A stretch of 43,228 nucleotides of DNA from Candidatus Chloroploca sp. Khr17 (lineage in GTDB: Bacteria; Chloroflexota; Chloroflexia; Chloroflexales; Chloroflexaceae), in the NCBI RefSeq assembly GCF_004138165.1, contig NZ_RYFF01000044.1:1-43228 (forward strand), written 5' to 3'. This document shows positions 34,315-41,874 of the stretch, one piece after another. The stretch's first letter is position 1. Each line of letters begins with the position of its first letter. The notes beneath the pieces were generated by a model that was given only the letters and a program-made list of their open reading frames with translations, searched no databases and was not told the origin of the DNA. The translations under genes were made by a program, and so were the position numbers.

Positions 34315-35793
34315 ATGACGACACACTGGGACGAAAAATATGTCCGTGAAGGGTTGACGTTTGATGATGTGTTGCTGATCCCGGCGCATTCACAGGTCAT
34401 CCCTGCCGAAGTAGATGTGACCACCTGGTTGACCCGATCGATCCGGTTAGATATTCCGATTGTGAGTGCGGCGATGGATACGGTGACCGAGCATCGGTTG
34501 GCGATTGCGCTCGCTCGTCAGGGTGGCATCGGTTTTGTGCATAAGAATATGACCATCGAGCAGCAGGCCGAGAGTGTGCGCAAGGTGAAGCGTTCGGAAA
34601 GCGGGATGATTACCGATCCGATTACGCTGCCTCCCGACCGTACGATTGGTGATGCGCTCGATATTATGGCCGAGTATAAGATCTCGGGCGTGCCGATTGT
34701 GACCAATGAGGGCGATCTGGTCGGCATTATTACCAACCGCGATCTGCGTTTTGAGAATGACCGGACACGACCGATCCATGAATTGATGACCAGCAAGAAC
34801 CTTGTGACGGTGCCCGAAGGCACGACGCTTGAGCAGGCCAAGGAGCAGTTGCATCGCCATCGCATCGAGAAGGTGCTGGTGGTCAATAATCGCGGCAAGC
34901 TGACCGGGTTGATTACGGTCAAAGATATTATGAAGCAGATCGAGCATCCCTACGCCTGCAAAGATGATCAGGGCAGGTTGCGTGTCGGGGCGGCCATCGG
35001 GGCTGGCGGCGATTACCTTGAGCGTGCGGCGGCGCTGGTGCGCGCCGGGGTCGATGTGCTGACGATTGATACCGCTCACGGCCATTCGCAAGGCGTGCTT
35101 GATGCAGTGCTCACAGTGCGCGAGGCTTTTCCCCAGGTGCAGTTGATTGCCGGCAATGTCAGCACCGCCGCAGCGACTGTTGCCCTCGCCGAGCGTGGCG
35201 TTGATGCGGTGAAGGTCGGCCAGGGTCCTGGTTCGATCTGTACGACCCGGGTGGTGACCGGCTCGGGCATGCCTCAGGTGACGGCGATTACCGATTGCGC
35301 CCGCGCCGCCGAGCATTTTGGCATCCCCGTCATTGGCGATGGTGGTATTAAGTATTCCGGCGATATCGCCAAGGCCATCGCCGCCGGCGCCAATAGCGTC
35401 ATGATTGGCTCGCTCTTTGCCGGTACCGAAGAGAGCCCCGGCGAGACGATCCTCTATGAGGGGCGGTCGTATAAGACCTATCGTGGCATGGGTTCGATTG
35501 GGGCGATGTCGCGGGGCAGTGGCGATCGCTATTTCCAGACGAATGTCAATGAGACGCGCAAACTCGTCGCCGAAGGCATCGAGGGCATGGTGCCCTTCAA
35601 GGGTTCGCTGCAAGATACGGTCTTTCAACTGGTAGGCGGTCTCCGGGCCGGCATGGGCTATGTCGGTGCGCCCGATATCGAGACACTCCGCCGCGATGCG
35701 CGCCTGATCCGCGTGACCATGGCCGGTCAGATCGAGAGCCATCCGCACGATGTCGTGGTTACCAAAGAAGCCCCCAATTACGAACGACGCTGA
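34315..35793 (+). CDS. guaB: IMP dehydrogenase
   Basis: A 492-aa enzyme that oxidises IMP to XMP with NAD, the committed step of GTP synthesis, in the cytoplasm as a tetramer. The N-terminus [17 protein letters not shown] is typical. Two CBS domains lie at about 95-205. The active-site loop [15 protein letters not shown] has the catalytic Cys at residue 309; [15 protein letters not shown] binds phosphate, and [19 protein letters not shown] is the flap. All key parts are present and the length is normal. AAGGGGG lies before the ATG. The stop overlaps the next ATG by one base (TGATG), so the mevalonate-pathway gene is translated from the same mRNA, an unusual pairing. Confidence 0.98.
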   Translation: MTTHWDEKYVREGLTFDDVLLIPAHSQVIPAEVDVTTWLTRSIRLDIPIVSAAMDTVTEHRLAIALARQGGIGFVHKNMTIEQQAESVRKVKRSESGMITDPITLPPDRTIGDALDIMAEYKISGVPIVTNEGDLVGIITNRDLRFENDRTRPIHELMTSKNLVTVPEGTTLEQAKEQLHRHRIEKVLVVNNRGKLTGLITVKDIMKQIEHPYACKDDQGRLRVGAAIGAGGDYLERAAALVRAGVDVLTIDTAHGHSQGVLDAVLTVREAFPQVQLIAGNVSTAAATVALAERGVDAVKVGQGPGSICTTRVVTGSGMPQVTAITDCARAAEHFGIPVIGDGGIKYSGDIAKAIAAGANSVMIGSLFAGTEESPGETILYEGRSYKTYRGMGSIGAMSRGSGDRYFQTNVNETRKLVAEGIEGMVPFKGSLQDTVFQLVGGLRAGMGYVGAPDIETLRRDARLIRVTMAGQIESHPHDVVVTKEAPNYERR

Positions 35794-36962
35794 TGAGACA
35801 CACAACGATTCCTGATGGCTTTGCCGAGCTTGTGCCCGCGATGGCGGTGTCGTATCGGCAAATTCTGCACGCCTTGCATGATCATGGGGTCGCGGTGGCC
35901 CCTTACCCTCGGCAGTTGCCGCCCGCGAACCTGCACGGGATCGCGGCGGCGCGGGCCTATCCGATGCAGGGGGTGCTGAAGTATCACGGCCTGGCCGATT
36001 GGCAGCAGCGCATTGCGTTTTTGCCGAGCATTTCGGTGAACAATGATGCCGCCCAGACGGTGACGATCGTCGAGTTTGATCCGTCCCTTGAGGCTGATAC
36101 GGCGCTCTTTGGCGACGCCCCGGCGGTTGGGCGCGAACTCGAACGCATCAGTCAAATCCTCGATGCCGTCCGCTCGCTTGCCGGGGTGCGGGTCGCCGCC
36201 CGGGTGACGACCCGTAATTTGCTCAAGAGCCGGGTGGCCGGCAAGGGCCTCGGCACGAGTGCCGCCGGCGCAGCGGCCCTCGCCGCTGCTGCCGTCGGTG
36301 CACTCTTTGGGCCAGAACTCGTCGCCAATACGCGCTTTCTCAGTTGCCTGGCGCGCTTGCTGGCTGGCTCGGGTTGCCGCGCTGCCGCTGGTGGCCTGGC
36401 GCTCTGGCTCAGCTACCCTGGCCTCGCGCACGAAGACAGTTTTGCGGTGCGTCTCGATGGCGAAGACCAGCTCGCGGACGTGCGTCTGATTACGGTGCCA
36501 ATCGACTCGCGGGTCGGGCTGAAGACCGAGCAGGCCCACCACGATGCGCCCCAGAGTAGCTTCTTCAAAGCGTGGATGCTTAGTCGTGGCGACGAGATTA
36601 TGGAGTGTCTTGCCGCCGTTCGCCGCGGTGACTGGCGTCTGGTCGGGCAGTTTGCCGAACTCGATAGCATGCGGCTGCACGGGGTCACGATGTCGGGGTC
36701 GCGTGAGCATAAACTGATCGGCTGGGAACCGGAAAATATTACGTTGTTTCGCATGTGTGATGACTTGCGCACCAGGGGCATCCCGGTCTATGCCAGCACC
36801 GACACGGGTCCGACCGTCGTCTTGCTGACCCATCGCGACCACGAAGACGCGGTGGTGGCCGCAGTGGAAGGTCTCGGCCTGGGGCTCGAGACGGTGCGCG
36901 GGCGCATTGCAGGCCCGGCGAGCTTGCTCGATCTCGATGCGGCCAGGGCGTTGTTGACATAA
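35793..36962 (+). CDS. Phosphomevalonate / diphosphomevalonate decarboxylase (GHMP family)
   Basis: A 389-aa enzyme of the mevalonate route to isoprenoids. GVLKYHGLADW aligns with the IKYWGK block of diphosphomevalonate decarboxylases and retains the Lys; KGLGTSAAGAAALA is the ATP loop; GSGCRAAAGGLALW keeps the conserved Arg; STDTGPTVVLLT holds the catalytic Asp of D-x-G-P. In Roseiflexus a relative of this type is known to decarboxylate 5-phosphomevalonate to isopentenyl phosphate, so the changed first block (H-G-L for W-G-K) makes the monophosphate substrate my preferred reading. The two substrates cannot be separated safely by eye. The ATG overlaps the guaB stop by one base. Confidence 0.85.
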   Translation: MRHTTIPDGFAELVPAMAVSYRQILHALHDHGVAVAPYPRQLPPANLHGIAAARAYPMQGVLKYHGLADWQQRIAFLPSISVNNDAAQTVTIVEFDPSLEADTALFGDAPAVGRELERISQILDAVRSLAGVRVAARVTTRNLLKSRVAGKGLGTSAAGAAALAAAAVGALFGPELVANTRFLSCLARLLAGSGCRAAAGGLALWLSYPGLAHEDSFAVRLDGEDQLADVRLITVPIDSRVGLKTEQAHHDAPQSSFFKAWMLSRGDEIMECLAAVRRGDWRLVGQFAELDSMRLHGVTMSGSREHKLIGWEPENITLFRMCDDLRTRGIPVYASTDTGPTVVLLTHRDHEDAVVAAVEGLGLGLETVRGRIAGPASLLDLDAARALLT

Positions 36963-37022
36963 AATTTGTATATCGAAGTCTGATCCGTTTCCGTCAGCGT
37001 AAACGCTTCGGCTAACGGTAGC

Positions 37023-37211
37023 AAAGGCCACCTCCGTGGCCTGTTTAGCCCGCGAAGGCGGGCTTTGCATCCCCTAGCCGAGGGCTTCAGCCCGACGGAG
37101 CGTGCTACGTGTGCCATGGTAGCGCGGGCTTCCAGCCCGCAAACCGTATGCGGGCTGGAAGCCCGCGCTACAATCTCCGCAAACCCTAGGCGGGCTGGAA
37201 GCCCGCGCTAC
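37023..37211. repeat. Cluster of hairpins and a 40-base tandem repeat
   Basis: 36963-37315 is non-coding. Small hairpins occur at about 37025-37042 (GGCCACCTCCGTGGCC) and 37047-37064 (AGCCCGCGAAGGCGGGCT). A 22-base palindrome core with GCGGGCTGGAAGCCCGCG occurs three times: inverted at 37119-37140 and direct at 37150-37171 and 37190-37211, the last two 40 bases apart with similar flanks (GCAAACC on the left, ATCTCCG/ATTTCCG on the right). It is a common type of dispersed bacterial repeat, not a CRISPR. Confidence 0.8.
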
Positions 37212-37315
37212 CATTTCCGCATGACACGGTCGCGAGCATGGCTGCCAACGTCGCCGCTCGCACTTCGTCCTCAAGACGTGCTCAAAGAAAAGCCTTTGCC
37301 TGGGAGAGTTCTGGT

Positions 37316-39040
37316 ATGCGTAGGAACGTGCTCATTCCATTTTTGCTTACGCTGCTTTGCCTCAGCCTGACTGGATGCGCGGCGAACCCGCAGGGTGCCG
37401 CGCCCACGGCGGCCCCATCGCTCGCCGCGAGTCCGCCGCCGCTGGCGACGACGGTCATCCTCGGTGATCAGCGCCCTTCTGAGTTGCCCGCAGTGGCGGC
37501 GCAGCGCGAACGCATTGCCGCTGCGCTGGCGATGCCGCCCTTTGTGCTGCTGCGCGACGACCTTGAACCGCGCCTTGGTGCAGCGCAGACCGCTGCTGTC
37601 AATGATGCCCGCGTACGCACCGCGATCCTCAGCCCCACCGGGCAGCCGCTGCGCAGCGAGGTAATGACGGTGGCCGATGCGCGGGCTGGCGATGTGCCCG
37701 CCGAGGCGGCGGCAACCTGTCCACCCGGGCGCTGCCTGCGCGTCGTGCTCTATGTCTATCCGACCAACAGCACGCTCACGGCGCTTGTTGATGACCGTTC
37801 GCAGGTCGTCAGTGTGCAGATCCTTGCCGATGCGCAGCCCGAAATCCCCCAGGATCTGGCGGAACTCGCGACCCAGATCGCTATTGCCGATCCCCAGCTT
37901 GCGTCTGCGTTTGAGGGTTTGACGCCAACTGAGGCGATGGCAACCATGCAGGCCACCAAAACTGCACTTGAGACAACAAGTTGTGAACGGAGCCGCCATC
38001 TCTGCGTGGCGCCGGTCTTTACCTGGGGCAGCCTGGCGCTCTGGACGATCGTTGATCTCACTGATTTTACGTTGGTGGCGGCGACCACTTGGACCGAGCA
38101 GGGGGCGAGTCAACGGCGCATTGTGGTCAGCGAGGCAACCCTGCAAGACGCTGCCTTGGCCCCGCTGTGCGAAACGCCGCAACGTCTCGATTACGCAGAT
38201 TGGCAGGCGGCCTATCTGTTGACCAGTTCTGATGGGCTCGAACTGCGGGATGTGACGTTTCAGGGGCGACCGGTGGTAACCTCAGTCAAGGTGGTGGACT
38301 GGCACATCGGGTACCAGGGCGTTGACGGGCAACGGGTTGGCTTCTCGGATGCCGTGGGCTGCCCGGTCTTCAGCGCCGCCGCCGTCATTCCCTACAGCTT
38401 GCCCGAACTGACCGAAGAACCCGACGGCAGCCTGCGGCTCGCCATGACCTTTCGCAGCCCCAACTGGCCCTTGCCCTGCAACTACCAATACAGCTTCACA
38501 GCGACCTTTGCCCCCGACGGCACCTTGAGCGTCCTCGTCGGCAACGAAGGGCGTGGCTGTGGCACCGAAGGCATCTATCACCCGGTGGTACGGATCGAAC
38601 CCCCGGTCACGCCCGAGCTAGCGCTGGTGGAGGAGGCCGGCCGCACCCTGTTGCAGCAGGAAGGCTTCGCCGTCTGGGAAGCGGGGAACACACAGCGTTT
38701 TGCCCTCGCGACCGAAGCGGGCGCACTCGCCGTTGCCCCGATCTGGGGCGACGCAGAACTGGCGTACCTCTACTGGACCCAGGCGCGCCCCGAAGAGGGC
38801 CAGGGCGACCTGCCGAGCATTGGCACTTGTTGCGGGCTTGACGAACGTCAAGGGCCAGAGCAATTCATCGGCCCTGGTACGCCTGAGCCACTTGGCACTG
38901 CGCCGATCCTCTGGTTTGTGCCACGCATCGCCAACGCCGAACGCGAACGCTGCTGGGCCGACACCACGATCATTGATGGCGCAACGGTTCCCGAGATCTG
39001 GCCGTGCAGCGCGGGGGTTGAGGTACGTTTCACAGAATAG
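37316..39040 (+). CDS. Lipoprotein resembling a degenerate copper amine oxidase
   Basis: A 574-aa lipoprotein. The signal peptide ends in LSLTGC, giving lipid-modified Cys21, then a proline/alanine linker. The middle region (DGLELRDVTFQGRPVVTSVK, WHIGYQ, GFSDAVGCPVFSA) follows the order of the copper amine oxidase catalytic domain, and CNYQY (Tyr390) stands where that family has its N-Y-(D/E)-Y topaquinone site. The copper H-x-H motif is not intact: only Tyr-His422-Pro is seen near the expected place. Therefore it may be an inactive relative with a binding or structural role. The start ATG at 37316 has GGGAGAG upstream; the frame is open 26 codons further. Family assignment by eye only. Confidence 0.65.
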   Translation: MRRNVLIPFLLTLLCLSLTGCAANPQGAAPTAAPSLAASPPPLATTVILGDQRPSELPAVAAQRERIAAALAMPPFVLLRDDLEPRLGAAQTAAVNDARVRTAILSPTGQPLRSEVMTVADARAGDVPAEAAATCPPGRCLRVVLYVYPTNSTLTALVDDRSQVVSVQILADAQPEIPQDLAELATQIAIADPQLASAFEGLTPTEAMATMQATKTALETTSCERSRHLCVAPVFTWGSLALWTIVDLTDFTLVAATTWTEQGASQRRIVVSEATLQDAALAPLCETPQRLDYADWQAAYLLTSSDGLELRDVTFQGRPVVTSVKVVDWHIGYQGVDGQRVGFSDAVGCPVFSAAAVIPYSLPELTEEPDGSLRLAMTFRSPNWPLPCNYQYSFTATFAPDGTLSVLVGNEGRGCGTEGIYHPVVRIEPPVTPELALVEEAGRTLLQQEGFAVWEAGNTQRFALATEAGALAVAPIWGDAELAYLYWTQARPEEGQGDLPSIGTCCGLDERQGPEQFIGPGTPEPLGTAPILWFVPRIANAERERCWADTTIIDGATVPEIWPCSAGVEVRFTE

Positions 39041-39079
39041 AGCCCGTTACCGCTGCCAGCGGCGCAGATGAAGCCCGGC

Positions 39080-39086
39080 GTTATGC
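39080..39086 (+). other. attC-like core (3' half-site) before the YdeI gene
   Basis: GTTATGC preceded by AAGCCCGGC resembles the 3' end of an integron attC site (GTTRRRY core, with one deviation). It lies 17 bases before the YdeI start. See the matching downstream half-site at 39747. Confidence 0.35.
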
Positions 39087-39102
39087 GTCTTGAGGTAAAC
39101 AT

Positions 39103-39729
39103 ATGGCCAAGGAACTCGGGAAGGTTGCGATTGAATCCGCTGCTGAACTTCGTGAGTGGTTATCCAAAAACCACTCCTCAAGCGACAGCGTTTGGCTCGT
39201 GACCTGGAAGAAGGACTCGGGTCACCCATACGTTAGCTACGATGAGATCGTCGATCAATGCCTGTGTTATGGATGGGTAGACAGCCTCCCTGGAAAGCTT
39301 GACGAATTGCGGACAATGCTCAGAATTTCACCGCGCGACCCCAAGAGCAATTGGTCCCGAGTCAACAAGGATCGGATCAGTCGTCTCGTCCAGGAAGGGC
39401 TGATGGAACCAGGGGGACTGGCCGTCGTCGAGCAGGCCAAGAAGAATGGTGCTTGGGATTTCCTCGATGATGTCGAACGATTGGAAGTGCCTGATGACCT
39501 CCGCCGTGAATTCGAAAAGCACCCGGGTTCACGGCGTCTCTTCGATCGCTTCCCGCCTTCTTCTAGAAGAGGAATTCTCGAGTGGATTAAGACTGCGAAG
39601 ACGGAGACTACGCGACGTAAACGAATTGTCGAGGCAGCGCGCAAAGCAGCCGCGAACAGGAAGGCCAATTTTCCAAAGGGCCGCGATGCCGGCCCAAAAG
39701 ACGAGTTGGCATCTGATAAGGCGGATTAA
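39103..39729 (+). CDS. YdeI/OmpD-associated (OmdA-like) family protein
   Basis: A 208-aa cytoplasmic protein. The YdeI pattern is clear: ESAAELREWLSKNHSSSDSV, then WKKDSG, SYDEIVDQCLCYGWVDS, RISPRDPKSNWSRVNKDRI and, near the C-terminus, FPPSSRRGILEWIKTAKTET followed by R-R-K-R-I. Family members have been linked to stress and peptide resistance, but the molecular role is unknown. Base composition is visibly lower in GC than neighbours, and the gene stands alone between half-sites that resemble integron attC cores, suggesting it came in by transfer. The start is ATG 39103. Confidence 0.9.
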   Translation: MAKELGKVAIESAAELREWLSKNHSSSDSVWLVTWKKDSGHPYVSYDEIVDQCLCYGWVDSLPGKLDELRTMLRISPRDPKSNWSRVNKDRISRLVQEGLMEPGGLAVVEQAKKNGAWDFLDDVERLEVPDDLRREFEKHPGSRRLFDRFPPSSRRGILEWIKTAKTETTRRKRIVEAARKAAANRKANFPKGRDAGPKDELASDKAD

Positions 39730-39746
39730 CTGTCTTGATAACGGGC

Positions 39747-39765
39747 GCATAACAAGGCGCTGCAC
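39747..39765 (+). other. attC-like core (5' half-site) after the YdeI gene
   Basis: GCATAAC followed by AAGGCGCTGCAC is the usual look of the 5' side of an attC site (R'' box then L'' box). GCATAAC is the exact complement of GTTATGC at 39080. No 3' half-site follows within 200 bases, so any site is incomplete. Confidence 0.35.
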
Positions 39766-39840
39766 TTGGCCGCTATTCTGCGCAACGAAGGCGGTTCTTG
39801 TGCCGCACAGGCGCACAGGTTTTCGGGTCGGTGCGCGACC

Positions 39841-39893
39841 CCTTCGCGGCTTCGCGGCTTCGCGTGAGCTTCTGTGCAAGGTAGTGCGTCTAG
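39841..39893 (+). repeat. Diverged copy of the repeat with GCAAGGTAGTG tail
   Basis: CTTCGCGG units (two and a half) followed by CGTGAG, a short spacer and GCAAGGTAGTGCGTCTA. The tail is the same as that of the copies at 6923 and 41794, while the head is CTTCGCGG rather than CTTTGCGC. It lies between the YdeI gene and the end of the second PfkB gene. Confidence 0.55.
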
Positions 39894-39955
39894 GGTCGGA
39901 ACCCCATACGCTGGCACGGTGGCAAGGCTGTGTCGCGAAGCATCGGATCTTTTCT

Positions 39956-40852
39956 TTACGCTGGCTCAAGCAAGGCTTCCACTTCGCTGACGGTGGGCAG
40001 GTTGCCGCGCCCGCCTAGCCCCTGGCAACTCAGGGCGGCGGCGGCACTGGCAAACCGTATCGCTAGGCGAATCGGGTCATCACGGAGCAACGCATAGAGC
40101 AGTGCGCCATGAAAGACGTCGCCAGCCCCTGTGGTGTCAAGTGGCTCGATCTCGAAAGCCGGGGTGTGAAAGAGTTCGCCTTTGTTGGCGCACCAGCTTC
40201 CCTCGGCCCCGCAGGTCACAAGCACCAGTTGTTCTTCGTAGCGACTGTGGAGGACGCGGGCGGCTTCCCAGGGTTCAACAACGCCGGTGGCCTGGCGGGC
40301 AAACTCGGCTGAGACAACGATCAGATTGCAGAGCGGCAGCAGGTCGAGCGTATGCTCACGGACGCGCTCGGCGTCGATCATGACGAGGCCCCCGGTGGCC
40401 TGCATCGTACGTGCGGCGTGCAACGCCACCTGGGGCATATGCGTGTCAATAAGCAGCGCCCGTGCCGAGCGGATCAATTCGCGCTCGAGCGGTACCTGTT
40501 CAAGCACCCTAGGATCATTGTGCCACCAGACGGTACGACGATCACGCCCTGGCTCGGCCAGCACAAAGCTGACGTGCGAAGTCCCCGGCCGGACATGCAT
40601 CGCCTGCGTGTCGATCCCGGCGGTTTGCAGATCGGCGAGAATCCGTTGCCCATACCCGTCATTGCCAACGGCCCCCGTCATTGCGACCCGGGCCCCCAGG
40701 CGCGCCAGCGTCGCCAGGGCCGTCGCAACCGGCCCCCCACCCATTTCGTGCCAACCGGTCAGCGACTGCTTTGCCCCAAAGAGCGGTTGCTCTTCAGTTA
40801 CACCAATCAGATCGAGTGAGGCAATGCCCAAGCCTACCACATCGTAGCGCAT
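39956..40852 (-). CDS. PfkB-family carbohydrate kinase (ribokinase-like)
   Basis: A 298-aa sugar kinase. The N-terminal GGGPVATALATLARLG, GAVGNDGYGQRIL and the C-terminal PLDTTGAGDVFHGALLYAL (catalytic Asp245) are standard for ribokinase relatives. The gene starts 21 bases after the LysZ stop, with AGAAGG before its ATG, so the two are likely one operon. It differs clearly from the other PfkB kinase at 23584, so they are not recent duplicates. The substrate cannot be deduced; a link to lysine synthesis is not expected, so pairing with LysZ may be only positional. Confidence 0.9.
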   Translation of the reverse strand: MRYDVVGLGIASLDLIGVTEEQPLFGAKQSLTGWHEMGGGPVATALATLARLGARVAMTGAVGNDGYGQRILADLQTAGIDTQAMHVRPGTSHVSFVLAEPGRDRRTVWWHNDPRVLEQVPLERELIRSARALLIDTHMPQVALHAARTMQATGGLVMIDAERVREHTLDLLPLCNLIVVSAEFARQATGVVEPWEAARVLHSRYEEQLVLVTCGAEGSWCANKGELFHTPAFEIEPLDTTGAGDVFHGALLYALLRDDPIRLAIRFASAAAALSCQGLGGRGNLPTVSEVEALLEPA

Positions 40853-40873
40853 ACTGATGCCTTCTCTCTTAGC

Positions 40874-41677
40874 TTACCCAATGACGGTGCCGTGTCCATC
40901 GAGTGCGAGCGAGACCGAATTGACTCGGCGCGCATCACCAATGATGACCCGTCCAACACCGGCGGCCAGGGCTTCCTGGGCCCCAAGGAGCTTCTTCTTC
41001 ATGCGCCCCTCGGCATAGGGAAGCACGGTTTCAATCTCATCGGGTGCAATCTGCGTGATGAGCGATGTTTCGTCGGGGAAATTGCGGAGCAGACCAGGGA
41101 TATTCGAGAGCAAAAGGAGGGTCGTTGCACCGAGGGCGGCAGCAATCGCAGCGGCGGCACGATCACCGTCAACATTCAGCGCCTCGCCTGCCTCAGAGCA
41201 CGCCAGGGGGGCAATCACCGGCAGATAGCCGCCTTCGAGCAGTGACCGCAGCAGGGTCACATTTGTCTGCTCGATGGTCCCGGTCCAGTCATCACGCAAG
41301 AGTTTCTGGCGTCCCTGTTCAAGAATCCGAATGGTCGCCTTGCGTCGCCCTTCAAGCAGGCGTCCATCGAGGCCACTCAGCCCAACGGCATTGCATCCAC
41401 GGGCTTGCAGGCGTTCGACCAACCCCTTGTTGACGAGGCCACCGGTCGCCATCATAAAGAGTTCGAGGGTGCGTCGGTCGGTATAGCGACTGGTGTATCC
41501 ACTCGGTGACGTGACAAAGCGGGCCGGATGGCCTACCGCATCGCCCAGGCGATTTGTCTCGTGGGAACCGCCGTGGACGAGCACAAGACTTTCGCCCTGC
41601 TTGTAGTGTGCGGCGAGATCATCACAGAGGGCATCGTAGTTATTGCCAGCACTTCCTCCAACTTTAATAACAATCAT
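40874..41677 (-). CDS. lysZ: [LysW]-aminoadipate kinase
   Basis: A 267-aa amino-acid kinase that phosphorylates alpha-aminoadipate carried on the protein LysW, a step of lysine synthesis by the AAA route (in some species also the arginine branch). It matches Thermus LysZ closely: MIVIKVGGSAGNNYDAL, LVHGGSHETN, SGYTSRYTDRRTLELFMM, GLSGLDGRLLEGRRK, LNVDGDRAAAAIAAALGA and GRMKKKLLGAQEAL. I chose the ATG 41677, preceded by GAGG at six bases and matching the family's N-terminus; an ATG 41689 and a TTG 41698 are also in frame. No other lys genes (lysW, lysX, lysY) are near. Isopentenyl phosphate kinase is a related fold, but the LysZ-specific motifs rule it out. Confidence 0.93.
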   Translation of the reverse strand: MIVIKVGGSAGNNYDALCDDLAAHYKQGESLVLVHGGSHETNRLGDAVGHPARFVTSPSGYTSRYTDRRTLELFMMATGGLVNKGLVERLQARGCNAVGLSGLDGRLLEGRRKATIRILEQGRQKLLRDDWTGTIEQTNVTLLRSLLEGGYLPVIAPLACSEAGEALNVDGDRAAAAIAAALGATTLLLLSNIPGLLRNFPDETSLITQIAPDEIETVLPYAEGRMKKKLLGAQEALAAGVGRVIIGDARRVNSVSLALDGHGTVIG

Positions 41678-41734
41678 CGAAATCCTCATCTTTTGCAAGG
41701 CTTTTGTGTGTTATAACCATTGTTATGGTACGCT

Positions 41735-41740
41735 ATTATA
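41735..41740 (-). promoter_or_regulatory. -10 box upstream of lysZ
   Basis: TATAAT on the minus strand, 58 bases before the chosen lysZ start. No convincing -35 hexamer. It would drive lysZ and the PfkB gene. Confidence 0.4.
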
Positions 41741-41793
41741 GCAGGCCTGCTTGGGTTGTATCCAGGAAGGTTGGCGTATGAAGCTTCATCAAA

Positions 41794-41856
41794 CCTTAGC
41801 GCCTCTGCGCCTTTGCGTCAAATAAGCCGTCTTCTTGGCAAGGTATTGATTCTAGT
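41794..41856 (+). repeat. CTTTGCG repeat with GCAAGGTATTG tail, copy 2
   Basis: Units of GCGCCTCT/GCGCCTTT followed by GCGTCAAA, a 19-base spacer and GGCAAGGTATTGATTCTA. Same layout as 6923-6983. It occupies the leader region just before the amidase start (41875). Confidence 0.6.
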
Positions 41857-41874
41857 CCGTGAAGGTTACGTAAG

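Noticed and set aside
34447-35805. 452-codon minus-strand open frame
   Set aside because: Lies fully antisense to guaB; composition is His/Arg/Gly-rich with no family pattern.
35778-37070. 430-codon minus-strand open frame
   Set aside because: Antisense to the decarboxylase gene, which has all its catalytic motifs; no plausible start or domain.
37141-37211. Possible CRISPR array
   Set aside because: Only two direct units, each a palindrome with nearly identical flanks and no unique spacers; no cas genes.
40874-41677. Isopentenyl phosphate kinase (to match the mevalonate decarboxylase)
   Set aside because: Same fold, but the motifs YTSRYTDRRTLE, GLSGLDGRL and GRMKKKLLGA are those of LysZ.
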